Shown one piece after another: positions 47,915 through 60,968 of a DNA stretch of 64,000 nt. Each line of letters starts with the position of its first letter. Positions within the stretch are counted from its first letter, which is position 1. The stretch comes from Cloeon dipterum (Eukaryota > Arthropoda > Insecta > Ephemeroptera > Baetidae). The notes under the pieces were generated by a model that did not search any database, was not told the origin of the DNA, and saw nothing but the letters and a program-made list of their open reading frames with translations. The stretch covers positions 29,684,335 through 29,748,334 of the forward strand of contig NC_088788.1 in assembly GCF_949628265.1 (NCBI RefSeq), in the 5' to 3' direction. A program made the position numbers and the translations under genes.

Positions 47915-48391
47915 ATGAACCACAGCATACCGTTGGAGCATCTGAGAGAACAGCTGCGTGATGTAAAATGCACCATGAACACCTTGTATCCAATGATCGC
48001 ATGCTGCAAGGATGAGCTTAATAACCTCACTTTGCAAGAGCTTGCCATAAGAACAGCGATGAGGACAAAGAAGAATGAAAATCTTAAAACTGAACCCGCT
48101 GAAACACAAACTGATCTGCCAATCCAACAATTCCAGGAGGTAGTAGTCAACACAGACACCAGCCAATTTTTTGAACCAGAGGAGGTAGATATTCAACCAT
48201 CAAACTCAGCTCAGGGGCAAACGGATACAGAACTGGACTATAAAGAGTTTTTATACTTGGATCCAAACTTATTGAAGTACTCAAGTGGAGAAGAGGATGA
48301 TGAAGATGAAGGGCAGGATGACCATTCAGAAGTCGATTATCGAGTCATTTTTCTGTCTGATTGCAATGAAGAGGATAGTGATAGCAACTGA
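47915..48391 (+). CDS. Unrecognised acidic 158-aa protein with a TQT motif
   Basis: A single coding exon follows a strong acceptor (TTTTTTTTCAG, 10 nt before the ATG). Residues 5-50 are probably helical or coiled coil (LEHLREQLRDVKCTMNTL). Residues 60-67 read EPAETQTD, which contains the TQT core known for peptides bound by the dynein light chain LC8; TDTSQ at 80 and GQTDT at 101 are weaker echoes. The last 40 residues are strongly acidic (GEEDDEDEGQDD, NEEDSDSN). No enzyme or structural domain is recognised. A nuclear or scaffold role is possible but unproven. Codon use looks ordinary and the frame is open over the full length, so it is probably a real gene. Poly(A) signals at 48495 and 48517 place its 3' end inside the UMPS 3' region on the other strand. 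Confidence 0.7.
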   Translation: MNHSIPLEHLREQLRDVKCTMNTLYPMIACCKDELNNLTLQELAIRTAMRTKKNENLKTEPAETQTDLPIQQFQEVVVNTDTSQFFEPEEVDIQPSNSAQGQTDTELDYKEFLYLDPNLLKYSSGEEDDEDEGQDDHSEVDYRVIFLSDCNEEDSDSN

Positions 48392-48434
48392 TATCAAATC
48401 TGCAAAGTGTGATGGTTAATTTCAGAGCTCAAAC

Positions 48435-48522
48435 TTTATTATTTGAGATACAAAGTGTCATGTTTAAAAATATTGGAGCATACAACTTTCAAATAATAAA
48501 TGGAATGTATGTTTGAAATAAA
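48435..48522. terminator. Interlocked poly(A) signals of two convergent genes
   Basis: The only minus-strand AATAAA downstream of the UMPS stop is at 48435-48440. The plus-strand AATAAA signals of the 158-residue gene lie beyond it at 48495-48500 and 48517-48522. The two 3'UTRs should therefore overlap by about 100 nt. Confidence 0.5.
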
Positions 48523-48537
48523 CTTGTGCTATAAAGC

Positions 48538-50906
48538 TCAGATTGCAATTCTCTTTTCATAAGCAGCCCACAACTCTTCTTGATATAGTTTGGCCTCCTT
48601 TTCTGGACATTTTGCACCAGTGATGCCCCGGCCTACAACAATTACATCACCTCCCTTTTCAATAACTGCCTCCTCGGGGGTGACCCACCGTTGACCCAGA
48701 CTGTCTTCTTTGATTTCTCCTCTGCGAACCCCAGGAGTGAGCTGCACTATTCCTGGCTGATCAGCGAGAAGCAGCGATTGGCAAACAAGGCCTGCCACAG
48801 TTTTTGGGAATTTGCTGGCCATCTGAGTAGATCCTGAGAACGAAAAAATCTTAAAGTTGATTGCAAGAAATGAGAGGTTTAAAGGTCCAGTATACATTTC
48901 ATCCAAATGGAGATTTTAACTGGTGCCATTCACGCATATTTTGTATGTAAATTAGCGTTTGATTATCAAAGCCACATGACATAGCAGAATGATTAAAATT
49001 TTCACCTTTAATGTATTCAGTTGTGATAAGGTTTCCTTCGCTGCTCATTTCAGCAAGAAGGAAGCAGCCTCGTGGTTCCTCAATCTTCGCATTCTCTTCT
49101 TCTAGGGCTTTAACAATTCCATCACCAGGGAGCGAGTGAACTGTAACAAGGTCGGCCCAGCGAGACACCTCAAAACATCCTCCGGAGTATTGCTTGGCAA
49201 CTGTGTTCCCAATGTCAGCAAATTTTCTGCAAAAAGTCTACTAAGCAAATTCCTCAAGGATATGAAATTACACAAACCTGTCTTCTAAAATCATGAAGTC
49301 AGCCTGCTTGGCTAGTGCGTGGAGCTGGCGCGATATCTCATCGGTGAAATTTTTAGTGAGGTCTGCGTGAGTCTTTAGAATGCAAATGTATGGTGCAAGA
49401 AGCTTGGCGAGGTCTATTAAATCATTGGCTTGATCAACATCCACTGCAACGCAGAGATTTGATTTCTTCCTGGCCATCAATTTCAGCAGTAATTGTGAAA
49501 CTTCACATGGCGCTTGCTGGGCACGAGTTTCAAATGGAATCGTTGCTTTACTTGTCTTGACAACTAAATTTTCAAGTTAATATTAATTTTATTTATCATA
49601 ATCCATCAGTACCTGGGTAGATCGGGGTTACGTCATTGTTGTCCTCCAAATAGGCTTTCACCTTTTCAACCATGGTAGAATCAACTTTGCCACTTTCTTT
49701 CAAAATAGACATTATCTGAAAAATAAATTGAAGTATTTTTAAATAAAAAATCATCGCAGCATACCTGCATTAAAGTGCACACACTGTGGCACTTGATGCC
49801 TTCTTTATGCAAGTTTTCAGGTCCTCCTTGCTCCCTATCGACGATTACAATAGCGTCAGTCACTTTGAGGCCAGTGCCTCTGAGGTCCTGAAATTTTGAT
49901 TTAAAAATCAGAGTTTAAAGATAAAGACAAGGCATTCTATTTACAGCAACAGTTTCCAAAACGCTGGAACCAGTGGTCACAACATCTTCAATGATAACAC
50001 AGACATCTCCAACATTAATGTCTCCTTCAATGAGCTTTTTGGTGCCGTAGCCTTTGGCCTCTTTGCGTCGGATTAGCATAGGGATGTTTTCGCGCACGGA
50101 AATCAGGGTGGCGATAGGCAACGCAGTGTATGGCACACCACAAACCGTGTCATATTTGGAGATACTCGGTGCCGCAAAGTTCCACATCAGCTTGGACAGC
50201 TCATCCTTTTAATACAGACATTAACATATCCTTAGAATAATTGCTTCTGATTAATTGTTTTATTTTTCTAAATTTTTATCGCACCAGAGATAGTGGAAAT
50301 TATTGCACACGCTGCTTTTAGAAACAATAACTAGCAGATTTCACTAAACATCTCTTGATAAATATAGAAAAAAATCACATAAATCGTAAAAGGATTTAAA
50401 TGCGCATATAATATGGAGGTTTCACACACAGATCTATATAATTTTAAGTATTATCACTTCTTGGCAAGATAGTGCAATAAATAGCAACTTTGGTTCTTCC
50501 CATCAGACCAAGAAGTTAGAAAAACATAAATCGCAAAGTCCAACTTAATATAGATATGCATCTAATAAGAATTTACATGATGCAAACATATGGTTCAAAA
50601 GTAGTAAGAGATTGAGCAAAATAACCCTGCAGAACAATAATAAATAAAGATCTGTTGAAACTAATTCAATATTGATACATCTCAAATATGCCCTTTAGTC
50701 CTCTCAAATAATATTATTCCATTTTTTAAACTTCAACAAACAGTTATTTATGTACATACCATGAGTTTTGGGTAAGATATGACCACTCTCAGGTCAATGT
50801 AAATTGGAGAACGGCGTCCGCTTTTCATAACAAAATCCCCAAATTTGATTCCTCCGACTTTATAGAGCAAATTCACAACATCGCTCAGTTGCTGCTGGAA
50901 ATCCAT
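48538..50906 (-). CDS. r-l: Uridine 5'-monophosphate synthase (UMPS), 478 aa
   Basis: Seven exons on the minus strand join in phase: 50760-50906, 49945-50205, 49765-49887, 49613-49715, 49278-49563, 49006-49226 and 48538-48833. They give 478 residues; human UMPS has 480. The N-terminal part is orotate phosphoribosyltransferase, with [12 protein letters not shown] near the start and the PRPP loop [12 protein letters not shown] at about 119-130. The C-terminal part is OMP decarboxylase, with LKTHADL near 274-280 and the catalytic block [11 protein letters not shown] at about 305-315 (Lys 308 between the two Asp residues), then LTPGVR and VVGRGI near the end. The enzyme turns orotate plus PRPP into OMP and then UMP, the last two steps of de novo pyrimidine synthesis, in the cytosol. 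The insect gene is called rudimentary-like. Its promoter is shared with or near that of SRP68. Confidence 0.96.
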
Positions 50907-51566
50907 GGTTTCGCCGGTTTTGCTGCGTTTTCTGAAATGCAGAGAATCAAGTGAAAAATTTGATATGTGTTATATGTTACACATTTGGGCACGTTGCTGC
51001 TCAAAAAAATGTGCGGAGGGCCGACGCAGAAGTTATAATATATCTTACAAAAGAAAACAATCACGCGCTTTGCCGGGACTCGGGCAACAGGTTGTTATAC
51101 AGAAGTAGAAGCACAACGACGTATGTAAAACTTAAATGGTTGCGGTTTAGATTGATGTAAAGCTTAGATGGCTTCAGTTTACGACACCGGCGGTATCTGG
51201 CAGCTGCAAAATGCTATGCCTGTGCCTGTTCGCCTTGCCAGTGCCACCCTTTAACCCTCCCGAGCAAGCAATATTATTTCCCTGACTGCACTTGCGCATT
51301 GCTTCGTGTGGCACAACATGCACGAGCAGTCGAGTGAGTCGTGAGTCGAGCATCGAGCATGGTTTACAGTTTTGTATTGGTGGCAGCATTGCCGACGAGG
51401 GAGAGTGGGAGAGTGCACGTCAGCCGACTTCCGCCTCGCCTACTTTCGAAGTAAACGAAGTACAGCGACAGCTGTGGCAAAGCTGCACTTTTTGACGACG
51501 TGCGCCGCTGTCTATAAAAAATATAATTGACTTTGCTTTCAATTTGATTTTATAAATTTGGCCAAA
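50907..51566. promoter_or_regulatory. 660-bp divergent promoter of UMPS and SRP68
   Basis: The two start codons face away from each other. A TATA-like TCTATAAAAAATA at 51511-51523 lies about 45 bp upstream of the SRP68 ATG. A non-coding UMPS leader exon may lie near 50.95 kb. Short frames here show no product. Confidence 0.5.
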
Positions 51567-54030
51567 ATGGTGTCTGATGAGCCCGAAGTTGAGCTACAAG
51601 CAACTGAAAATGCTGAGCTGCAAGATGAAAACCAGCCTAAGAAGATCTGTACTTTAGAGAGTATCCTTTTCCAGAATTTTGAAGCAACATATGTATTTTT
51701 CCATTTGTTATGATCGATTTTTGTCCCAAACTCTTTCGCTTTTCATCTCCTGATCATTTAATTCATATAAATATGTACATAAATTCTTAATTATTATCCT
51801 TAACTAGTTGACAGTCCTTCGAATCATCAAAGAAGCTCAACAACAGCATGGTCTGCGGCATGGGGACTACCAGCGTTATCGGTATGATATCTACAAACGA
51901 AACTTATGTTATGAAAATCAGTATTAGCCAAAATTGTGTTTAAAATAGGGGATACTGCTCAAGGAAAATCAAACGCTTGAGGAAAGCCCTTCACATTCCT
52001 CAAGGAGACAGGCGCCACTTCCGTAAGAAAGATGTTACTGAGGAGATGGTCACCGAGGAAAAGTAAAATAAAAAATTGTAAAATGAGCAGTCGTAACTTT
52101 TTCTTTTGTGGCAGGTGGCTGTACATCCCTTTAATGCTTGCGGAAAGAGCCTGGAGCTACGCAATGCAGCTGCGACAGGAATCTAACACGGAACTAAGGA
52201 AGAAGTTCCATCTGATCAGCAGGCTCAGAAAAGCAGCCACCTATGCTCTTCAGCTCAACACCCTTTGTCAGGGTGACAAGGTTGATGCAAGAACGAAGCT
52301 AGAGGCTCAAGCTTATGTTGATTGGATCCACGGCTCTCTGCATTTTGAGCTGCAAATGTGGAAACCAGCTATGGAAAACCTGAAGAAGGCTCAGTATGAT
52401 ACACAGACGTTCCATATTTGCACTGCTTTGAATTATTGTATTGGTTTTAGGGTAGTTTATGAGAAACTCGCTGCAGCTCTTTCAGAGGACGATCGAGTTG
52501 TCTACAAGCAGAGGGTGGAAGAGCTGGCTCCCAGTTTGCGCTACTGTGCCTACAACGTTGGTGATGAGACGGCCATTGACGATTTGCTGAAGATGCGAGG
52601 AACAGGCCAAGGAGATCTCTTGGCTAATCTGGATGTAATACCCTTTGAATTAAGATTGTTACATATGTTTTGTTTTGACAGTTAAAACTTCTGAAAATGC
52701 ATTTAAAAATACGAAATTAAAAAGTTTAGTAGGTTACTAGAAATCGTTTGTATTTATTAATTATGGCGTTTGTTTCAGACTCTGATAGCCCAAACAAGAG
52801 ACAAGAGGTCTCAGGAGCTGTCTGATGTAGTATGGCGAGGTAGGACTGTTCCAGTCAAGCCTGACAAAGTCCGGCCTTTCCTTGCAGCGGACCAGGAGCT
52901 CAAGGAGACCCTTGATAGAGCACAAGATAGCCAGGCTAAGGTCACGCTCATTGAAAACTTGCTGATGGACTGCAAGGATGCTATTGCTGCAGTCAAGGAT
53001 GAATTGAAGAACGATCCTGTGCGTGATGATTATTTCCTAAAAGATTGTAACTTTATTAAAACTTGATTTTGCAGAACTTCAAGATTCGTTGCCAATCTCA
53101 GAGCGGCCCCGTCTCTTCTCAGCATTATCTTCTCTCTTACTTGGTCTACATTCGACTGACCAGAAATGTCGAAAGAAACCTCATTATGGTTGAAAGCACC
53201 AAGCAGAATTTGGAGCAAGATGTAAGATTCAAAACAAACTCTTTGTTTCCTTCTTAACACGCATCTGTTATAGGGTGGCGAAGGGAAAAAGGCCAAGCCA
53301 CAGGACTTGACTCGTCTCTATGAAATCATCCTTCAGAACATCACAGAACTGAAGTCCTTAGCTGGCTTTGAGGATGATGCCAAGTTCCAACAAGAAATTG
53401 AATCCCAGGTTAAGGGATACCGAGCATTCAGGTAGAAAATTTCAAGTCTTAGCCCTTTCCTTTTCTCATGAATTTTTCAATATAGATGCTATTACATGGC
53501 CCAAACGTTAGTGGGTCTGAAGCGCTGGAAAGAAGCGATTGCACTTTTCCACCGTGCTGAGGAGTACTTGAACCAGTCCTTAACGCAGCAGGCACCTGCA
53601 CCTTTGTCTGCTCAGTTGAAAAAGCTGAAATCTGACATTGAAGGCCAAAAGTTCTCTGTACATGCTAACAGTGTGCTAAGTGAAGACGAGCAGACCGAGA
53701 CGTCTACCAAAACTTACGTCAGGCAGAAAAAGGTTGGCTTGGTAAATTTTTTATTTTAGAAATTGAAAGTAATTTAAATTTGAATTTCAGCCACTTGCTG
53801 AGCGTCTGGATGAGTATTGCGAGGATCAAGCTCTCACTACAAAGCAGCCGAACGTTTTCAAATTGCCACCTGAATTTGAGCCAATCCCCTGTAAGCCGCT
53901 GTTCTTCGATTTGGCTTTCAACCACGTCGAGTTTCCCTCGCTGGAGGACAAGCTGGAGCAAAAACAGCAACAAGGCGCTGGAATTTCTGGATTTGTCAAA
54001 GGGTTGTGGGGCTGGGGTGGAAAGAAGTGA
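51567..54030 (+). CDS. Srp68: Signal recognition particle subunit SRP68, 589 aa
   Basis: Ten exons join in phase: 51567-51660, 51815-51881, 51949-52062, 52115-52393, 52451-52634, 52779-53018, 53075-53221, 53274-53431, 53486-53732 and 53791-54030. Sequence blocks match the animal family in order: QQQHGLRHGDYQRYRGYCSR with the basic RKIKRLRKAL (the RNA-binding domain), ERAWSYAMQL, VDARTKLEAQAY, WRGRTVPVKPDKV, QHYLLSYLVYIRL, and the C-terminal IPCKPLFFDLAFNHVEFP. SRP68 binds 7SL RNA, dimerises with SRP72 and forms part of the particle that targets secretory ribosomes to the ER. Exon 2 uses the acceptor TTGACAG rather than the ACTAG 10 bp upstream, because only this keeps the conserved LEILRIIKEAQ. 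The 57-bp intron 4 has no in-frame stop. Poly(A) signal at 54088-54093. Confidence 0.96.
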
Positions 54031-54093
54031 TTTGATTTATCTGATTTATGAAAATATCATATAATTATGTTATTAAAACTTTCCTTGAATAAA

Positions 54094-54640
54094 GTTTTCT
54101 TTTTTGAAATATTCATCATGCATCATGATAAATTCCCATCGCAATAAATCAATATTGTGATTGCTAAAAACTTGAAAGTGACAAGAACAACTATTAAGGC
54201 TTATAAGTATGAGTGCACATTTGAGCCTAAAGTAAAAAAGCACGAAATTGAGCGTTAACTAAAACAGGCAAAAAGTTACGTATTCGATCAAAATAATCTG
54301 CCATACATCACCCAATTTTAATTTAGCTAGAGTCTTTCTTCTTATTTGTGCGTATTACACGAATAAGTCGTTTAAAAAATTGCATTATTTTGACACGACA
54401 TATTTACGGCAGTAAATACAATATAGCAAAAATCCACACACTTAAGAACACGCGCCATTGAAAAACAATATTAAGTTTGAAGCTGTTTCGCGCCACAGGG
54501 CCTTAATATTTATTTTCTGTTAAGTTTCATTATCAATGACGATTGGCCTGGATCAGCCATCCACCAATCAGGACCGCTAGAAAAGAAACACCGACACCAG
54601 CGCCACGCTTGCCGCTTTGTAAACTTGTTTCTTCGAGGCT
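54094..54640. other. Intergenic spacer, SRP68 to RpS9
   Basis: AT-rich with no gene visible. The last 100 bp is probably the RpS9 promoter, which has no TATA box. Pyrimidine runs (TTGTTTCTTC) near 54628 are candidates for a TOP-type start. Confidence 0.4.
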
Positions 54641-54678
54641 CGCCATCATAGCTGACTGGTTGTTCATTGCGTGGTGAG

Positions 54679-54915
54679 GTGAGTTTATCCTTAAATTTCT
54701 ACATTTTCATTTAATCAAGCGCCTAAGTTTCGCTAACTATTGCATTTAATTATTCTTTAATTGTAAACTCTGCGCATTGCTTTTTCGATTTCAATAACGA
54801 TGGCTCCGATTTTCGGAGATATTCAATGCCGGTCCGACTTGTATCGTGGCAGCGTGGGAGCCATGCTACTTTTCTAGACAGTGCCGTCACTAATGATAAA
54901 TTTTGACAATTCCAG
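54679..54915 (+). other. RpS9 leader intron
   Basis: A donor GGTGAG|GTGAGT and an acceptor AATTCCAG enclose a 237-bp intron in the 5'UTR, 16 nt before the ATG. Leader introns are common in ribosomal protein genes. Confidence 0.55.
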
Positions 54916-54931
54916 GACATAATTCTTCACC

Positions 54932-56231
<1,300 letters not shown>

Positions 56232-56253
56232 ATGTAAAAGTATCTGCCTTTCT

Positions 56254-56291
56254 AATAAAAAGGTCGAAATTGGAAACAACTATATTTTATT
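56254..56291. terminator. Abutting poly(A) signals of RpS9 and the coiled-coil gene
   Basis: The plus-strand AATAAA at 56254-56259 (RpS9) and the minus-strand AATAAA at 56286-56291 (coiled-coil gene) are 26 bp apart and face each other. The two mRNAs should end within about 20 bp of one another. Confidence 0.6.
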
Positions 56292-56337
56292 TCTATGTGA
56301 TACGAATTACATTTCTACCGCATTGCAAAAGATCTTT

Positions 56338-57516
56338 CTATTTATCCGAGTACTTGTTTAACAATTGATCAAACGTTTCGCAGTCAGCCCTTTCTGTTCT
56401 AATTTCTTCATCAAGCTCGTTCAATAGCTCAGAATGTTGCTTTTTAATGCTTGATAGAATTGCCAAGTCGCTTTTGACTTCAGCTTCACTTATCTTAGTC
56501 CATATTGCTCCATGCCGCAGCTGTAGTTCTTTGTACCTCTGGTACATCTTCAGGATAACAAAAGTCATTTGAATCCAAAGCAGTATTCTTTTATATCTAC
56601 CTGTTTAAGCGCCAGTTCAGACATGCAATCGTCACTCTTGAGCATAGCAATTTCACTTTTAAATTTACTCTTTCTTGAGGTGCCATCTTCACCCTCCTGT
56701 TAGGTCATGGTCCATGGAGTTGATTAATTTGGGCCAAGCTTTTCAATTTATTAGTACCTCCACGAGGGCGTCTTTCAAAGCAATATTTCTTGATAACAGA
56801 TTCTGCGCCGCTGATAGTTTTTTCCTTAGACTGTTGTGTCGCATCTGTTGCTCCAACATCTTCAACTCTCTTTTAAAAATTGACTCTTTGAATTCATGTT
56901 TTTGCTGAGCATTTTGCGCATTAACACAAAGTTTCAATCTTAATTTTAAAACCTTGTCCTCCATCATTTTCTGCTCTTCAAACATTTTATTCAGCTCTTC
57001 ACTCTGTAACTGCACTATGAGCCCTACACCAACTTCAAATTAATTGCATATCTATCTAGTTCACCTGCTCAGAGAGGGATGCTCTCCTACTTTTCTTGCT
57101 TCCCGTTTTTGGCCGCGTAGAGAAATAAATTCCCAATAAAATCCTTCTCAGATCTTCTCTAGCCAACTGGTGCTTTTCCTCCGCTTTTCTGTACTCATTT
57201 AACAGTCGCTCTTTAGTCTCGTATTGCCTTCTCTTTTTATGCTCCAATTCCTCATTGGCTTCAAAGTATTCCAAAAGGCCTCTTTCGAATTCTGCTTCAT
57301 CAATTTCAGTGTCGTCCACTTCAATCTTCATTCCGTCTTTCTGGGTTGAAATCAGTTTATAAATTCAAGAATTTTAATATTTTCAAATCCTCTTACTAGG
57401 AATTTATGTCCAATGAACTTGGAGACATGTGCCAATCGTCGCTCATTTTTGCTTATTTCCTCATCAACTTCTTTCAATTGCAAATAGTCTTGCGATTTGC
57501 AAATTCCTTCCGTCAT
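56338..57516 (-). CDS. Unrecognised coiled-coil protein (about 317 aa, five exons)
   Basis: Exons on the minus strand are 57397-57516, 57065-57340, 56758-57009, 56601-56696 and 56338-56547. All introns are phase 0 and small (about 50-60 bp). The last acceptor could be 9 nt further in (after TACCAG), removing Met-Tyr-Gln. The protein starts MTEGICKSQDYLQLKEVDEE. Nearly the whole length is Glu/Lys/Leu/Gln-rich with heptad-like spacing (ELEHKKRRQYETKERLLNEY, MFEEQKMMEDKVLKL, SLRKKLSAAQNLLSRN), so it should form long coiled coils. A basic KTGSKKSRRAS segment near residue 120 interrupts the helices. Such proteins are often ciliary, centrosomal or cytoskeletal, but I cannot name the family. It is convergent with RpS9, with 106 bp between the stops. 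Confidence 0.75.
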
Positions 57517-58003
57517 GAATGGTTTTTGGCTGGATGACGTACAGAACTCGCGGTATTATTTAGCGGCACCAAATTAACGAAAATGGATTGAACTCTCTTT
57601 CGCAGTGTGATCTTTGAATTTTATGGAGTTAGGTAGCAATTATTATGGTAACCTAGCAACGATAACACAAAAAATGTCATTTATTTTTGGCATGGTAGAA
57701 ATTCGGGATACTATTAGTATTAAGCACTCACGAGTTGCGTTCAAAAGAGCATCTTTTCTATTTTTCCCAATTAAATACTCTCATCCTCACAATTTGAAAG
57801 GAGAAGACTAAATATTTAATTAGAGGAACGATATCAAAATCGACCAAAATTAAAATTTTAGTAACGAGTCATGCCGGTTGCATACTCGAAAAATAACAGG
57901 CGTTTAAAAAAAATCAGCGGGGATCTATGTAATCTATAATTTTAATCAAATTGAATTTCTCTGTATTCTTAACAAAAATACAAGATCTATAAAGCTCATT
58001 ATT
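57517..58003. other. Spacer between the coiled-coil gene and SLC17 copy 1
   Basis: It holds the coiled-coil gene's promoter and the downstream flank of the SLC17 gene. No gene, RNA or repeat is visible. Confidence 0.5.
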
Positions 58004-60210
58004 TTATTGAGAAGCCTTCTCTTCGTCATTCTTTTTCTGCTCGTTCTTATCATGGTCTTCCTCCTTAATCGACTTTCCATTTTCGCCCCAATTCCAAGGT
58101 TGAACTTCTCCAGACGCGGTAAAAACGTAAATAAGGTTGGTGGCGTTCATGACGCCGAACACGATCCAAAACACAGTTCTCCACTGCAACCTTGTTTTCT
58201 GAAATCATGACTTTCTATTTATATTCTAATTTCCTCACGCGAAAGCAATTCATACATCCACTGTGATGACGCCGACCAAATAAGGTGTGATGATTCCTGT
58301 CAAAGAGCCGATTCCGTTTACAATTGCCATCAGCACGCCAGCATAGTTGGGACTCAGATCGAGAGCGTTGACCTTCATGCCAGGGTAAAATGTGCCCATG
58401 AGTCCGACGAAAACGGTGAAAAGTGATATCACGGCGATTTCGTCGCATCCCGCGTAGGAGGCGGCAATCAAGCCAACGGCAGGGAAGAAAGACGCTGCAC
58501 AGCAAAAATTTAAGACTTTTATTTAGCAAGCAAAATTTAATCTAACCGATAGATGTGAAGATTTTTCTGACGTTTGTGATGCTCAAATATTTTTTCTTCA
58601 AAAGCCAGTCTGCTAGTAGTCCAGAAGTCAAAGACACGATCCACATCACAAGATAAGGGATAGATGACACGAGTCCATTCTGTGAAGAGATTAACAGTTT
58701 TTAATTAATTATTAATTTGGAATTTATTGGTGTGATAATATAAAATCGAATTCTTGTATCGCTTCCCCTCACCTTTCCTATGCTATAATGTAAAACGTCG
58801 CTCATGTACAATGGCAAGTCCGTGACAAGAGTGTAAAATCCCCAGTCATGGCCAACCTGAGCTGCGACAAGACCCCACAACGGCACTGATGTAAAAATGG
58901 ATTTCCACGGGATCGGTGGGAGCTGATCAGATAAATAATTAAATTCTCAGAGCCTTCCAGTATAGTGGCTGATATTTTTACATCTTTGTTCACTGTATCG
59001 TCTAGTTTCTCATGGAGGAATTTTTTCTCCTTCTCGGTGATGTAAGGGTGCTCGTCAGGTTTGCTGTAGCATATGAGCGTGAAAATAATGAACCAGACGA
59101 TAGCGCAGGAGCCGAAGAAGTAGAAAACGCTCTCCCAACCGAAAGCCTCGATCAAGACACCACTTAAAGCGGTTCCAATCACCGTTCCGATTTGAGTGCC
59201 TGAAATGTTATTTGGAAATCATTATTCATTTTTTGGGGATAAACTGTGTTAATTACCAGCAAAAACCATTGTACCCCAAAATCCTCTCTCTTCAACCGGG
59301 ATCCATTGCGCTAAAAGTGTGTTTAATGCTGGAAAAGTCGTGCCCTAAATAAACGAGTTATATTTCAGATGATAATATGATATAAAGGCGAGTGATCTAA
59401 ATACTTCTCCCAGTCCCATAAGGACTCTGACGGCGATGAACCAACCAGGTCCTCCATATCTGGCCGCGACGGGTGAAACTAGAGTAAAGATTGCGGTGCT
59501 CAGGATACCAACGCTGAGAAGATATTTTCCGCCCCATTTCTCTGATAAAATTCCGCCGGGCAAGTGCGTAATTATATAGCCCCAGAAGAAGGAGCTTAAA
59601 ATAAGACCCACTGTCTCGGTGTCCCAGTCAAACTCTCCCTTTGAAGAAAAAGTAAAATCAGTAAGAATTGCGCGCAACGAAACATTTTACAATTTTTTAT
59701 ATGCTCACTTCGACATTTTCCTCTCCGTTATTAGGTGGTATGGGACAAGAGTTCGGGTCTGTTTCAGAGGAGCTGCTACTGCCCGCCATGAAAACGATGG
59801 CCACAGACAAGCTCACCCTCATTGTGTACGCATTTATAATCGCAAATAGCCCCATGATAGCGAGCACATATCTTTGTGGAATGCATGCTGGAACATCACT
59901 TTGCATTAATTTATTTAGAAAAAAATTGGTTAGCTACAGCGCGTTTTAAATTGTTTTATGGAAATTCATACTTATTGACAGGTATGTATAATTAAAAGTT
60001 AATAGTTTTCATAGCGCATTCTCAAACTGAGAATAATTTTAGAACTGACAAAAAATATAAAATTTCATGACGTGACAAGCCAAGTTCAGAATGTTTTCGG
60101 CTCAAAAAAATATACATTTCAATTAAGAATATTTTTTTTGTAATTCGAAGCTTAGATCGAGTAAACTTACTTTTTCCTAACTTGTCGCGCCAGTTACTTG
60201 TTTCCACCAT
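58004..60210 (-). CDS. SLC17-type MFS transporter (sialin / inorganic phosphate cotransporter-like), copy 1, 491 aa
   Basis: Nine exons on the minus strand: 60171-60210, 59709-59887, 59405-59638, 59257-59344, 58982-59199, 58773-58922, 58547-58679, 58256-58494 and 58004-58198, all in phase. The protein has about 12 hydrophobic segments. Family marks are CIPQRYVLAIMGLFAIINAY (TM1), WGYIITHLPGGILSEKWGGK, RVLMGLGEGTTFPALNTLLA, WIPVEERG, HDWGFYTLVTDLPLYMSDVL and LDLSPNYAGVLMA, ending in a hydrophilic tail after WNWGENG. SLC17 members move organic anions or phosphate with sodium or protons; insect members are usually named putative inorganic phosphate cotransporters, but the substrate cannot be read from sequence. 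An Asn/Ser-rich loop between TM1 and TM2 is probably luminal or extracellular. The AATAAA at 58003-58008 overlaps the stop codon. Confidence 0.93.
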
Positions 60211-60968
60211 GACTGCTGCACTGTGTCAATCAAAACAGCGAAAGAGATAATATTCGATAGGTATTCATTTTAATAGCATTTGAATCAGTAGAGTGGGCAA
60301 AACATGACGGTTGAAGAGGCTGATTAGATTACGCGCCGGATTACTATGCTAAAATTGTCAACAGATGGACATCGAGAGAGGTCAACTGGTCGTCTTATCG
60401 CGTAAAAGACGAGCGCTCTTGGTCATCTTTTAAGTAGAGAAATACCTGGCTGATTAGATTGAGAACTCTGTTGCATGTGTAACTTGCTATTTCAAGTGAT
60501 TTTGTGGAAAATTAATCATATGAAGTGCTTTTTGACGCTTAATCAACAAAGCTATATTCCTGATGAGTGAAAGTTGAAGTGGGTGTAGTCAAAAAAGAAA
60601 AATAAGGCGCATTTCTCCAGTCGATAGAATAGGGTTTTTATGTTATCGAGGTAAGTCGTACACCATTGGTTCCAATAAAATATAATAATTTCCTCTATTT
60701 TTACACAATACACACATATGCAGTAACAGTGTTGCAAAAAGTTATGATGCACTCTTTAAAACAAAATTTAATTTAATTTGGATTTCTGATAATAAAATCT
60801 TCTATTTTGGGGATAACAACTATATTTGTAAAAAGGTCTATTTGCACAGGTGTTTCATAAATTGCAAGGCGTCCCAGAGATCCATAAAAATGAGTACTGA
60901 TCTATTACGAAAAAGTGTAACTGCATCGACAAAATTGCCTTGTGCTTCTATCAATTAAATTCAGTCTA
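60211..60968. other. Spacer between the two SLC17 copies
   Basis: A 758-bp AT-rich stretch carrying the promoter of copy 1 and the 3' end of copy 2. No TATA box or other gene is convincing. Confidence 0.5.

Noticed and set aside
48899-49005. Read-through extension of the UMPS exon ending at 49006
   Set aside because: Homology requires the donor AAAG|GTGAAA at 49006 and joining to 48833 (YIKG-STQMA); the extension is intron sequence.
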